Shown here: positions 36,083-44,842 of the stretch, piece after piece | Numbering within the stretch: the stretch's first letter is position 1 | Layout: every line of letters begins with the position of its first letter | Virus record (IMG/VR): IMGVR_UViG_3300030108_004141 | Location: 1-64,000 of that record | Direction: 5' to 3' (one strand) | Length of the DNA: 64,000 bases | Source: a virus | Program-made: the position numbers and the translations under genes | Notes under the pieces: generated by a model | Database searches by the model: none | Told to the model about the DNA's origin: nothing | The model's input: the letters and a program-made list of their open reading frames with translations, nothing else

Positions 36083-36604
36083 ATGGTTATCAATACAAAT
36101 GCACTTTCACCCTTTGACATTAATCGTCTCACTCCATATGCGGTCGGCTTTGATCGAGTGTTCGATCGACTCTGCGATTATGCCCAACACCAAACTCAAT
36201 CGACAGGGTTCCCACCTTACAACATTCGAAAAGTTGATGAGTATAATTTCTCAATAGACCTTGCTGTAGCTGGACTTTCCGAAAAAGATTTGGAAGTTGA
36301 GGTTTCAGATGGAGTGATTACAGTTCGCTCTACTTATGAAGGTATCGACGTAGAGGGTGCAGGTTCATTCCTACATAAGGGAATGTCGTTCAAGAAGTTC
36401 ACCCGCAAGTTTACTATTGCGGATGATATCATAGTTAAGGGTGCCGAAATGAAAAACGGTATGCTGACTATCGATCTTGAGCGAGTCATACCAGAAGAAA
36501 AGAAGCCACGTATCGTTCCCATAAATGGTAAAGCCGATGTCGGCGAAAACAAAAGCGATGCAGAATTTCTAGCTGAAAAGAAAGAAGATGAGCTTAATTT
36601 CTAA
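36083..36604 (+). CDS. Small heat-shock protein Hsp20
   Basis: 173 residues. Alpha-crystallin domain about 45-140, beginning PPYNIRKVDEYNFSIDLAVAG and including the ELEVEVSDGVITV-type strand and a LTIDLERVIPEE C-terminal strand. Hsp20 genes are frequent in cyanophages and may help capsid folding. GGAGGA ribosome site; followed by a terminator. Confidence 0.93.
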   Translation: MVINTNALSPFDINRLTPYAVGFDRVFDRLCDYAQHQTQSTGFPPYNIRKVDEYNFSIDLAVAGLSEKDLEVEVSDGVITVRSTYEGIDVEGAGSFLHKGMSFKKFTRKFTIADDIIVKGAEMKNGMLTIDLERVIPEEKKPRIVPINGKADVGENKSDAEFLAEKKEDELNF

Positions 36605-36619
36605 CTGAGTAACAAGGGT

Positions 36620-36640
36620 GGGGGGACATAAGGTCCCCCC
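36620..36640 (+). terminator. Hairpin terminator after hsp20
   Basis: Perfect 8-bp stem GGGGGGAC / GTCCCCCC with ATAAG loop, followed by ATTTACTTC. Strong stem, weak T tract. Confidence 0.75.
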
Positions 36641-36664
36641 ATTTACTTCAATGGGAGCACATAA

Positions 36665-37108
36665 ATGGACATACAAAAACTTAGAAAACAGCTCGAAATT
36701 GATGAAGGAGTTGTGCACGAAATATACAACGACCATCTTGGTTATCCTACTTTTGGGATTGGCCATCTTATTACCGAAGACGATCCCGAACACGGTTCCC
36801 CCATCGGGACAGAAGTGGAAAACGATCGAGTCATTGAAGCCTTCGACAAAGATGTCCAGAGCGTATTGTCAGACTGCTCCATCCTTTATCCAAACTTCGA
36901 AAGTTTGCCAGAAGAAGCTCAACAAATAATCGCAAATATGATGTTCAATCTTGGTCGCCCTAGACTTTCTAAGTTCAGAGGAATGAAGGCTGGTGTAGAC
37001 GATCAAAACTGGCAAAGAGCTGCTGATGAAATGGTCGACTCGCGTTGGTATCGCCAAGTCGGTGCTCGCGCCGAAAGATTAGTGGAGCGGATGCGTGCCA
37101 TCGGCTAA
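36665..37108 (+). CDS. e: T4-type lysozyme (endolysin)
   Basis: 147 residues of glycoside hydrolase family 24. Catalytic residues keep T4 spacing: Glu14, Asp23 and Thr29 in LEIDEGVVHEIYNDHLGYPT. It cuts peptidoglycan for lysis. It is far from the spanin/holin genes at 57.6-58.6 kb. No promoter of the two main classes is visible directly upstream. Confidence 0.95.
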   Translation: MDIQKLRKQLEIDEGVVHEIYNDHLGYPTFGIGHLITEDDPEHGSPIGTEVENDRVIEAFDKDVQSVLSDCSILYPNFESLPEEAQQIIANMMFNLGRPRLSKFRGMKAGVDDQNWQRAADEMVDSRWYRQVGARAERLVERMRAIG

Positions 37109-37274
37109 CACAGTATCGGGTCCAGTTCAGTTTCTCGATCCAGATTGGCGCTGTTGGGAATATGATGGCGACGGAACTAAGATATATAAAGTGACTGAGG
37201 GTTATAATAAGAAAACTCCATACACTAAAAAACATTATTACAGTGTACATTTTTGGAAAGGAAGAGCAGGATAA
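37095..37274 (+). CDS. Small GTG-started hypothetical protein
   Basis: 59 codons from GTG 37095, with GGAG 7 nt upstream inside the lysozyme end. The protein is aromatic-rich (FLDPDWRCWEYDGDGTKIY, then YYSVHFWKG) and fills the whole gap to the thioesterase gene, ending one base before its leader. Coding is likely; the function is unknown. Confidence 0.65.
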   Translation: MPSANTVSGPVQFLDPDWRCWEYDGDGTKIYKVTEGYNKKTPYTKKHYYSVHFWKGRAG

Positions 37275-37280
37275 TTGAGC

Positions 37281-37616
37281 ATGAAACTTGTGCTTCAGAT
37301 TATGACGATGCCCAGCGACTGTAATCCGCAGGGTAAAATATTCGGTGGATTTATTATGAGTAAGATGGACCAAGCAGCAGGAACTATCTGTAAATCTTAT
37401 GATTATGTCACGAAAGCTGCAACCGATATTATATTTCACGCACCAGTTGAGGTTGGCGATATCGTTCAATGTTATGCAGAAATAGAAAAGTCGGGTAGAA
37501 CATCCCATAAAATAAAAGTTGACGTGCATGTCGATGACGAGTTTCACACCAAAGTTTGTGAGGGTGTGTACACGATGGTGCGCACCGATCCACGAGGTCG
37601 ACCAGTTCCGCATTAA
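37281..37616 (+). CDS. Acyl-CoA thioesterase, YciA-like hotdog protein
   Basis: 111 residues from ATG 37281. The motif MTMPSDCNPQGKIFGGFIMSKMDQAAG (read in two parts: CNPQGKIFGG and KMDQAAG) holds the hotdog catalytic Asn/Gly/Asp pattern of YciA-type enzymes. It hydrolyses acyl-CoA thioesters. Unusual cargo for a T4-like phage; it precedes pstS. Confidence 0.85.
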   Translation: MKLVLQIMTMPSDCNPQGKIFGGFIMSKMDQAAGTICKSYDYVTKAATDIIFHAPVEVGDIVQCYAEIEKSGRTSHKIKVDVHVDDEFHTKVCEGVYTMVRTDPRGRPVPH

Positions 37617-37633
37617 ATTATTACGATTCGGGG

Positions 37634-37660
37634 TCATTTTAAAAACAGTCACTATATAAT
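37634..37660 (+). promoter_or_regulatory. pstS promoter, different from the phage early class
   Basis: Perfect TATAAT at 37655-37660 with no TCC[C/A]TT upstream. GTCAT (37633-37637) and GTCAC (37648-37652) form an imperfect direct repeat, loosely like PhoB half-sites, but 15 bp apart instead of 11. The host PhoB idea is weak. Confidence 0.35.
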
Positions 37661-37703
37661 GGCAACGACATCCGGTCGTTCGCTCAAATGGAGGAATCCC
37701 ATA

Positions 37704-38711
37704 ATGAAAAAACTGTTAATCATCGCTTCAGCAGCATTACTCGTTTCTGGAGTAGCACAAGCACGTGATCAGATTCGTGTAGTTGGTTCTTCAACTGTAT
37801 ACCCATTCACAACTGTTGTTGCCGAATTGTTCGGTAATATTAAAGGAAAGACTCCGATCATTGAATCAACTGGAACAGGTGGTGGATTCAAGTTGTTTTG
37901 TTCCGGCATTGGTGATAAATATGCAGACTTTAATAATGCATCCCGTGCAATGAAGAAGAGTGAAGTTAAAAAATGCGCGAAGAATGGTATCACTGCAACT
38001 GAAATCAAAGTTGGTTATGATGGGATCGTTCTTGCGAATAGTAAACAATCAAAACGAATGGAAATATCTCTCAAAGAAATATTTCTTGCACTCGCAGCAA
38101 AAATACCTCAAGATGGTAAACTCGTATCAAACCCATATACACATTGGAATCAAATCAATCCTAAACTTCCAAACACAAAGATCCGTGTTCTTGGACCACC
38201 CCCAACATCTGGAACTCGTGATGCATTTGTCGAGTTAGCTATGGAAGGTGGTGCTAAAAAGTTTGGTTGGTTGAAAGATCTTCGTAAGAAAGATAAAAAG
38301 AAGTTCAAAGCTATCGCCCATACCATTCGTGAGGATGGTGCGTATGTAGAAGCTGGAGAAAATGACAACCTGATCATTAAAAAACTTGACTCAGATCCAA
38401 GTTCATTCGGAGTTTTTGGATTTTCTTTCCTAGATCAAAACTTAGATAAGTTACAAGGTTCTGTGATACAGGGTGTTACACCAACTTTTGATAGCATTGC
38501 GGATGGTTCTTATAAGGTATCTCGCCCTCTGTTCATTTATGCTAAAGATCAGCATATGGGTAAGGTTCCAGGCATGAAAGATTTCATAAAACTTTACATC
38601 AGCGAACAAATGACTGGCGAAGAAGGTCGATTAGCAGATGGTGGGTTGATCCCACTTCCTGCTCGTGAAAAAGCTGAACTTGTCAAAAAACTGTTTGCCG
38701 CACTTCAATAA
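37704..38711 (+). CDS. pstS: Phosphate-binding protein PstS
   Basis: 335 residues from ATG 37704 after GGAGGAA. Signal peptide of about 20 residues ending AQA. Mature part begins RDQIRVVGSSTVYPF, with STGTGGGF and PPTSGTRD phosphate-loop motifs. Periplasmic substrate-binding subunit of the phosphate ABC transporter, a known cyanophage auxiliary gene that boosts phosphate uptake. Confidence 0.95.
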   Translation: MKKLLIIASAALLVSGVAQARDQIRVVGSSTVYPFTTVVAELFGNIKGKTPIIESTGTGGGFKLFCSGIGDKYADFNNASRAMKKSEVKKCAKNGITATEIKVGYDGIVLANSKQSKRMEISLKEIFLALAAKIPQDGKLVSNPYTHWNQINPKLPNTKIRVLGPPPTSGTRDAFVELAMEGGAKKFGWLKDLRKKDKKKFKAIAHTIREDGAYVEAGENDNLIIKKLDSDPSSFGVFGFSFLDQNLDKLQGSVIQGVTPTFDSIADGSYKVSRPLFIYAKDQHMGKVPGMKDFIKLYISEQMTGEEGRLADGGLIPLPAREKAELVKKLFAALQ

Positions 38712-38719
38712 ATAAGTAC

Positions 38720-39391
38720 ATGGTAGAAGAAGACTTTCAAGCATGGCAAATATACCCAGAACACAGGTGGGTGTTCAACAAGCTGGAACTGGCGTTGCGT
38801 CTCGGATACGACGCTGGTCCAGCTTGTGTCCCAATAACGAGGTCGGGCAAGTATGTGGTTCGTCCGATTTACAATCTGTATGGCATGGGCATTGGTGCCA
38901 AAGTCATACACATAAACATAATGCAATCAAAGAGTATGGAAAATCATGCTCTTATTCCCCCTGGATATTTTTGGTGTGAGTTCTTTGATGGCGACCAATA
39001 CAGTGTCGATTACAAAAGAACGAGGCAACCAAAGGGATCACGGTGGGCTTGGGAAGAAGTCGATACAGCAAGAGGCGAGCGTGATATCGATAATCTTACT
39101 AGGTTCAAATTGTGGGAAAAATGTGAAAACAGAAGAATCTTTTTACCAAACTTTCTCAACAACATTGATGGTGTTCCCGACTTGAATGTAGAATGGATTG
39201 GTGATAAAGTTGTCGAAGTTCATCTAAGAACTGGCAACGATGTTTTTTGGGGGAAGGATGAAGGAGCGAAGGTGATACCTATTTGGGAGGGTGATAATAT
39301 TGAACCAGATATACTGAACATAGCGCAAAACAAAATCGATGCTTCAGGATATCTTAAGGATGTGAGGACTGGCTACAAACTTGTGGATTAA
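38720..39391 (+). CDS. Conserved phage protein, faint ATP-grasp-like pattern
   Basis: 223 residues just after pstS. GKYVVRPIYNLYGMGIGAK and a later GDKVVEVHLRTGNDVFWG resemble ATP-grasp lysine and metal-site regions, but key acidic residues are not secure. Trp- and Tyr-rich. No clear ribosome-binding site. Function unknown. Confidence 0.6.
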   Translation: MVEEDFQAWQIYPEHRWVFNKLELALRLGYDAGPACVPITRSGKYVVRPIYNLYGMGIGAKVIHINIMQSKSMENHALIPPGYFWCEFFDGDQYSVDYKRTRQPKGSRWAWEEVDTARGERDIDNLTRFKLWEKCENRRIFLPNFLNNIDGVPDLNVEWIGDKVVEVHLRTGNDVFWGKDEGAKVIPIWEGDNIEPDILNIAQNKIDASGYLKDVRTGYKLVD

Positions 39392-39424
39392 TCCATTGCT
39401 TCTTCCTTACAATAGGTTTATAAT
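39392..39424 (+). promoter_or_regulatory. Phage early-type promoter of DNA polymerase
   Basis: TCCATT with perfect -10 TATAAT at 39419-39424. The predicted +1 is the A of the gp43 ATG (39431). No ribosome site exists between them. Confidence 0.8.
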
Positions 39425-39430
39425 CTTATA

Positions 39431-41914
39431 ATGTTCTATACTAATGCGACCTCTATCAAGAGTGATATTCTCGTGCGCGGATACAAAAACGGGAAAGCAT
39501 TCAAGCGCAAAGTTAAATACAAACCAACTCTCTATGTGACATCACAAAATAGAGAGTCGGAGTGGTCAAACATTTATGGTCATCCCCTCGAGCCTATGAA
39601 GTTCGATAATCTATGGGACGCACGTGCGTTTATTAAGCAGCACAAAGATGTCGGTGGATTTGAAATATATGGTCTGCCTCGTTATGAATATGCCTTCTTG
39701 AATGAAGCGTTTCCTGATGATGTAATATTTGATCGCGAACAGATGCGTATCGTTAACATCGATATTGAGGTCGGATCAGAAAATGGTTTCCCCGATCCCG
39801 AAGATGCTGCCGAGCCTGTCACTGCTATCACTATGAAAGTTGGTAAATGGTTTACAGTTTTTGGGTGTGGTGATTACACACCAACTCGTAACGATGTGAA
39901 ATATATCAAATGCAAAGACGAGCATGAGTTGCTTCATAGGTTCCTCGCTGATTGGGCAAGCCCACATCATCCTGACGTAATCACAGGCTGGAACACTTCG
40001 TTCTTTGACATACCATATCTTGTTCGTAGAATAACATCAGTGCTAGGATATGAGTTTGCTAAGAAATTATCGCCTTGGGGTTTGCTGACCGAAACCACTA
40101 TCAAGATGCAAGGTAAGGAACAAATCAAAACATCAATCGCTGGTGTTACGAATCTTGATTACCTCGAGCTGTATAAGAAGTTCACATATTCACAGCAGGA
40201 ATCTTATCGCCTCGATAACATTGCCCATGTTGAGCTGGGTGAAAACAAACTCGATTATTCTGAGTATGCATCGCTTCATAGTTTATATCGTAACGACTAT
40301 CAGAAGTTCATAGATTACAATATCAAAGACGTTGATCTGGTTGAAAAGATTGACGATAAGATGAAACTGATTGACATGGCTTTGACTCTTGCGTATGATG
40401 CCAAGGTGAATATACACGATGTCTTCACTCAGGTTCGGATGTGGGATGTTCTGATCCATAATCACTTATACAGTAAAAAGATTGCTGTTCCTATCGAGGG
40501 TGGCGGCAGCAAAGACGGTTCTTATGTCGGCGCGTATGTAAAGAAACCGAAGATTGGTATGCACAACTGGGTTCTGTCATTCGATCTCAACTCGTTGTAC
40601 CCGCATCTGATTATGCAGTATAATATTTCACCTGAGAAAAAAGATCAGAACAGAAAGACTAGCACCTCGGTTGACCGAATCTTATCTGGCGAAATTAATA
40701 AGATTGATGGATACAGTCTGACACCGAATGGCTGTTACTTCAAGAACGACAGCCAAGGATTTTTGCCTGAGATGATGCAGCGTATGTATAGTGATCGTGT
40801 CGTCTACAAAGAAAAGATGATTGAAGCGCAAAAGGCATACGAGAAAGAAAAAGATCCTGGCAAGAAATTACAATATAGCAAGGATATATCTCGTTATAAA
40901 AATATGCAGCTCGCGAGAAAAGTTCAGCTCAACTCAGCCTATGGTGCGATCGGTAATCAGTTCTTCAGATTCTTTGATCTAGATCAGGCAACAGCTATTA
41001 CAACTGCTGGTCAGCTTTCGATTCGTTGGGCTGAGGAACGAATTAACAAATATCTAAACAAAACACTCAAGACGGGAAATGTCGACTATGTTATTGCTTC
41101 AGATACGGATTCATTATACATTGTTCTTGACAAACTTGTTAACAAAACTTTTGCGAAGAAGGGTACTCCTGACAAAAGTACGGTGGTCTCTTTCCTTGAC
41201 CGAGCAGCTCGAGAAGTCATTGAACCTGTTATTGATAAAATTTATTCAGATCTTGCTGAAAGTGTAGGTGCGTTTGAACAGAAGATGGTTATGGCTAGAG
41301 AGGTCATAGCCGATAAAGGTATATGGACTGCGAAGAAAAGATATATCCTAAATGTGCATGATTCTGAGGGTGTGCGGTTTGAAAAACCTAAACTCAAGAT
41401 GATGGGCATTGAGGCAGTCAAATCATCGACTCCCGAAACGTGTCGTGATGCTATTAAAAAATCTCTCGAGCTTATCATGAACACCAACGAAAATACTGTT
41501 CAGGAATATATAAATGACTTCCGATCAGAGTTCAATAAGATGCCATTTGAAGATGTTGCCTTCCCTCGTGGAGTTAACAACTTGAATAAATATATGAGGA
41601 AGCAGAAATCAGTGCCGATACATGTGAGAGGCGCGTTGGTGTTTAATCAAACACTTCTAGATAAAGGTCTAGAAAAGAAGTATGAACTTATCAAAGAAGG
41701 CGAAAAGATCAAGTATTCTTATATGAGCCTTCCTAATCCAGTAAGGTCAAATGTGCTGGCAATACTTTCTAGTCTTCCTCCTGAGCTTGGATTGGAGCAA
41801 TATATAAATTACAACCTCCAGTTCGACAAAGCATTTTTAGAACCGCTGCGTGCAGTTTTAGAAGTTATAGGATGGAACGAAGAAAAAAGTAACAGCATAG
41901 AGGACTTCTTTTAA
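39431..41914 (+). CDS. gp43: DNA polymerase gp43
   Basis: 827 residues, family B. Exonuclease I with Asp111/Glu113 (VNIDIEV), polymerase motif A SFDLNSLYP (about 383-391) and motif C ASDTDSLY (about 556-563); KVQLNSAYGA is motif B. C-terminal sliding-clamp peptide ends in DFF. Uninterrupted, no intein or intron. Probable leaderless mRNA. Confidence 0.97.
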   Translation: MFYTNATSIKSDILVRGYKNGKAFKRKVKYKPTLYVTSQNRESEWSNIYGHPLEPMKFDNLWDARAFIKQHKDVGGFEIYGLPRYEYAFLNEAFPDDVIFDREQMRIVNIDIEVGSENGFPDPEDAAEPVTAITMKVGKWFTVFGCGDYTPTRNDVKYIKCKDEHELLHRFLADWASPHHPDVITGWNTSFFDIPYLVRRITSVLGYEFAKKLSPWGLLTETTIKMQGKEQIKTSIAGVTNLDYLELYKKFTYSQQESYRLDNIAHVELGENKLDYSEYASLHSLYRNDYQKFIDYNIKDVDLVEKIDDKMKLIDMALTLAYDAKVNIHDVFTQVRMWDVLIHNHLYSKKIAVPIEGGGSKDGSYVGAYVKKPKIGMHNWVLSFDLNSLYPHLIMQYNISPEKKDQNRKTSTSVDRILSGEINKIDGYSLTPNGCYFKNDSQGFLPEMMQRMYSDRVVYKEKMIEAQKAYEKEKDPGKKLQYSKDISRYKNMQLARKVQLNSAYGAIGNQFFRFFDLDQATAITTAGQLSIRWAEERINKYLNKTLKTGNVDYVIASDTDSLYIVLDKLVNKTFAKKGTPDKSTVVSFLDRAAREVIEPVIDKIYSDLAESVGAFEQKMVMAREVIADKGIWTAKKRYILNVHDSEGVRFEKPKLKMMGIEAVKSSTPETCRDAIKKSLELIMNTNENTVQEYINDFRSEFNKMPFEDVAFPRGVNNLNKYMRKQKSVPIHVRGALVFNQTLLDKGLEKKYELIKEGEKIKYSYMSLPNPVRSNVLAILSSLPPELGLEQYINYNLQFDKAFLEPLRAVLEVIGWNEEKSNSIEDFF

Positions 41915-42285
41915 TGGCTGATATACCCGAGGAATACCTTTCATACGACTTTGGTTTTTCTGCAGTCGACGATCCTTATGAGGCTAAGGAGCAGTCACAA
42001 GAAACAGTGACTGCTGCTGTATCAGAGGATGTCGAAAAAAAGTTAGATTTAATTGAGGAAAAGATTCAAGCACTCACTTCACTTATGTTTAGAATGGAAG
42101 AGGACGGTAATGAAAGAGTGTCAGAAGCAGAACTGCGTGATAAGGTTCGCAGACTTGAGGCAATCATAGTTCCTCTCCTCAACAATCTCCTGAAAACTGC
42201 AGATAAAGATTATATCCATTGGCCAAACCGTGGACCTGCAGTAGAGCAACAGCTTCAGAAAGTATTAGAAATCACCCGAGGATAA
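41914..42285 (+). CDS. Conserved hypothetical protein after gp43
   Basis: 123 residues, overlapping the gp43 stop by one base. Short acidic N-terminus, central coiled coil (about 40-85) and a conserved KDYIHWPNRGP segment typical of marine T4-like phages at this position. Function unknown. Confidence 0.75.
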   Translation: MADIPEEYLSYDFGFSAVDDPYEAKEQSQETVTAAVSEDVEKKLDLIEEKIQALTSLMFRMEEDGNERVSEAELRDKVRRLEAIIVPLLNNLLKTADKDYIHWPNRGPAVEQQLQKVLEITRG

Positions 42286-42292
42286 GATAGGT

Positions 42293-42610
42293 ATGCTGCC
42301 GTCAAAAGCAGAAATCATGCAAGCACTTGAGTCGGTTCACGACCCACACGTGCCTGTTAGCTTGCACCGAATGGGAATGCTTCGCGAAATCGAAATAAGT
42401 CAAGACGGTGTTGTGAATATTCAGGTGTGTATTCCGTGCATGGGTTGTCCTGGCGTGGGTATGCTTCGTGAAAATATCCGTGAGGCAGTGCTCACACTCT
42501 CCGGTGTCACAGAGGTCAATGTCGAAGAGGGATGGCATTTACCGTGGACACGAGAGATGATTGAACCAGATGTTCAAGATATGATGCGGATTAATGGCAT
42601 ACAGGTTTGA
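42293..42610 (+). CDS. SufT/MIP18-family Fe-S assembly protein
   Basis: 105 residues, DUF59 family. VHDPHVPVSLHRMGMLREIEI and the cysteine-rich CIPCMGCPGVGML fit MIP18/SufT proteins that help insert Fe-S clusters. Placed in the replication operon between gp43 and uvsX, perhaps to serve a phage Fe-S enzyme such as the primase-polymerase set; this is inference. Confidence 0.8.
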   Translation: MLPSKAEIMQALESVHDPHVPVSLHRMGMLREIEISQDGVVNIQVCIPCMGCPGVGMLRENIREAVLTLSGVTEVNVEEGWHLPWTREMIEPDVQDMMRINGIQV

Positions 42611-42624
42611 CGGAGAGAACTAGG

Positions 42625-43524
42625 ATGGATAGAATTTTAATCTTTTCGGTTGGTATCGCCATATCGGTGGTGGCAGCTTGGTACTCGATTATCGGTTTGA
42701 CTACAATATTTGCAGCTGCGTTCATACCGATTATAATTATGGGTTCGGTGCTAGAAGTTGGTAAGATTGTTACAGCTTCATATATGTTTCGAAACTGGAG
42801 CAACATACCCATACTGATGCGAGGATATTTTTCTTTCGCTATTATTATCCTAATGCTTATTACGAGCATGGGTATTTTCGGATATTTGTCAAAGGCTCAC
42901 ATTGATCAGACATTAGGAAGTGGCGATAACACACTACAAATACAAATGCTTGATCAGCGCATACAGCGTCAGCAAAATAAATTAAATGATGCGAACCGTG
43001 TTATCGAACAACTCGATAAATCTGTCGAAACTTTGATTCAATATGATAGGATTCGTGGTCGGGATGGTGCGATAGCGGTTCGGAAATCACAAACCGAAGA
43101 ACGCACCAACCTCAATACCTTGATAGAATCTGCAGCTAATGAAATATCAAAACTCCGTGATAAGAAATTAATTCTGAAAAAAGAACAGCTAAAGTTCGAG
43201 GCAGAAGTCGGACCGATAAAATATATCGCCGATCTAATCTATGGTGATCAGGCTAAAGAAATGATTGATGAGGCAGTTCGCGCTGTCATAATATTACTCG
43301 TTGTTGTGTTTGATCCACTCGCGATACTTTTGATTGTAGCAGCTGGTGGGATTGATGTTGCACCTAAACAACCGAAAAGAAAACTTAATTCTCCATTGCG
43401 AAATGGTAGAAATAAACGTAGAATGAGGAAAGGTACAGAGCGTTGGAAAGGTGATGCTGCTGAAATAATTAGCGGTGAAGATTGGCAAACGACTGAGAAA
43501 GTAACTATACAAAAGGAAAAGTGA
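42625..43524 (+). CDS. Membrane protein with periplasmic/cytoplasmic coiled coil
   Basis: 299 residues from ATG 42625 after GGAGAG. Three N-terminal hydrophobic segments (about 4-22, 26-44, 66-86), a long coiled coil (about 100-200) and a C-terminal membrane span (VIILLVVVFDPLAILLIVAA) followed by a basic tail. Similar proteins occur in cyanophages near uvsX. Function unknown. Confidence 0.75.
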   Translation: MDRILIFSVGIAISVVAAWYSIIGLTTIFAAAFIPIIIMGSVLEVGKIVTASYMFRNWSNIPILMRGYFSFAIIILMLITSMGIFGYLSKAHIDQTLGSGDNTLQIQMLDQRIQRQQNKLNDANRVIEQLDKSVETLIQYDRIRGRDGAIAVRKSQTEERTNLNTLIESAANEISKLRDKKLILKKEQLKFEAEVGPIKYIADLIYGDQAKEMIDEAVRAVIILLVVVFDPLAILLIVAAGGIDVAPKQPKRKLNSPLRNGRNKRRMRKGTERWKGDAAEIISGEDWQTTEKVTIQKEK

Positions 43525-44586
43525 ATGAGTGATTTTTTTCGTCAGATGGTAAAAGATATTGGTGATGTTGACACACATATCGCCGAGGATGGTTTACATT
43601 CTTCTGAGTTTTCAGGAGCAATCGATACAGGTTCGTACATTCTAAACGCAGCATTGACTGGCAGTTTGTATGGTGGCGCACCCAATAATAAGATTACTGC
43701 GTTTGCTGGTGAGTCGGCAACTGGTAAGACTTTTTTCGTTTTAGGTATTGTTCGTCAGTTTCTAATCGATAATCCTGAGGGCGGTGTTTTCTATTATGAC
43801 ACTGAGGCAGCTGTTACAAAAGATATGATGAGCGACCGAGGTATCGATACCAGTCGTGTTATCGTATCTGAGCAAACTACAGTTCAGAGTTTCAGAACTC
43901 ATGTCATGCGTACACTCGATCGATATCTAGAATCAGATGAGCGACCACCTATCCTATTCGTGCTAGACTCGCTCGGTCAGCTTTCGACTGAGAAAGAAGT
44001 TTCGGACATCGCCGACGGTAAAGATACACGCGATATGACTCGTGCTCAGTTGTTGCGTGGAACGTTCCGTGCGCTATCATTGAAACTTGCTAAAGCTCGC
44101 GCACCTATGCTAGTGACTAATCATGTATTTGATGTGATTGGCTCTTACATGCCTATGAAAGATATGGGCGGTGGTGCAGGTCTGAAGTATGCAGCTTCTC
44201 AGATCGTTTTCTTATCTAAGAAAAAAGATAAGGATGGGACTGACGTTGTCGGTAATATTATTCACTGCCGTATGAATAAGAGTCGGTTCACGAAAGAAAA
44301 CAAAATGGTTGATGTTCGTCTTTCGTATGACGAAGGGTTGGATCGTTATTATGGTTTGCTTGAACTTGCCGAAAAATATCAGATCATTAAGAAGGTCAGC
44401 ACTCGCTATGAACTTCCTGATGGTACTAAACTGTTCGGCAAGCAAATCATGAAGGATCCCGAAAAGTATTTTACCGAGGATATGATGCATCAATTAGAGC
44501 TGGCTGCTGAAACTGAATTTAAATATGGAAAGGTTGGGATCGATGAAGTCGACGACACCCAGGAAAGTGAACTACAAGATTCGTGA
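43525..44586 (+). CDS. uvsX: UvsX recombinase (RecA-like)
   Basis: 353 residues. Walker A GESATGKT (62-69), Walker B LFVLDSLG and the RecA core. It catalyses strand exchange for recombination-dependent replication with UvsY. Directly follows the membrane protein gene (stop then ATG). Confidence 0.96.
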   Translation: MSDFFRQMVKDIGDVDTHIAEDGLHSSEFSGAIDTGSYILNAALTGSLYGGAPNNKITAFAGESATGKTFFVLGIVRQFLIDNPEGGVFYYDTEAAVTKDMMSDRGIDTSRVIVSEQTTVQSFRTHVMRTLDRYLESDERPPILFVLDSLGQLSTEKEVSDIADGKDTRDMTRAQLLRGTFRALSLKLAKARAPMLVTNHVFDVIGSYMPMKDMGGGAGLKYAASQIVFLSKKKDKDGTDVVGNIIHCRMNKSRFTKENKMVDVRLSYDEGLDRYYGLLELAEKYQIIKKVSTRYELPDGTKLFGKQIMKDPEKYFTEDMMHQLELAAETEFKYGKVGIDEVDDTQESELQDS

Positions 44587-44842
44587 TGAAGACTCAGATG
44601 GACTCGCGGTTATTGAAATATTGGAAGATCCGTTCAGAGGCACTAAGTTTCATTTTGGTGAGGTTGGTTCGTTTGATACCGAAACGGAAGAAGTCGGAGT
44701 GAAATTTCAGTTTACCATAGATGAAGGAGATGATACACTAGAGAAAGATCCAAGGTTTCAAGAAGTAGTTGCCCATATACTTTACAGCATTGTGACGGAT
44801 AATGAGAATAGAACAAACGATTCTACGACACCTAGTTCATAA
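44543..44842 (+). CDS. Conserved hypothetical protein overlapping uvsX
   Basis: 99 residues from ATG 44543 (ATG 44525 is possible). A small acidic beta-rich protein with KVNYKIRDEDSDGLAVIEIL and FGEVGSF. Overlaps uvsX by about 44 nt and gp41 by 41 nt. Function unknown. Confidence 0.65.
   Translation: MKSTTPRKVNYKIRDEDSDGLAVIEILEDPFRGTKFHFGEVGSFDTETEEVGVKFQFTIDEGDDTLEKDPRFQEVVAHILYSIVTDNENRTNDSTTPSS

Noticed and set aside
36975-37652. 225-codon reverse-strand frame across lysozyme and thioesterase genes
   Set aside because: Covers three forward genes with clear families; its protein has no recognisable domains and no start signals.
37633-37652. PhoB box upstream of pstS
   Set aside because: The GTCA half-sites are 15 bp apart rather than 11 and abut the -10, so it does not match a standard Pho box; kept only as a low-confidence note.
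39392-39424. MotA-box-like ATTGCTTC in the gp43 promoter
   Set aside because: Distance to the -10 is about 15 nt, outside the 11-13 nt of T4 middle promoters, and no motA gene was recognised. The site fits the shared nine-member class instead.
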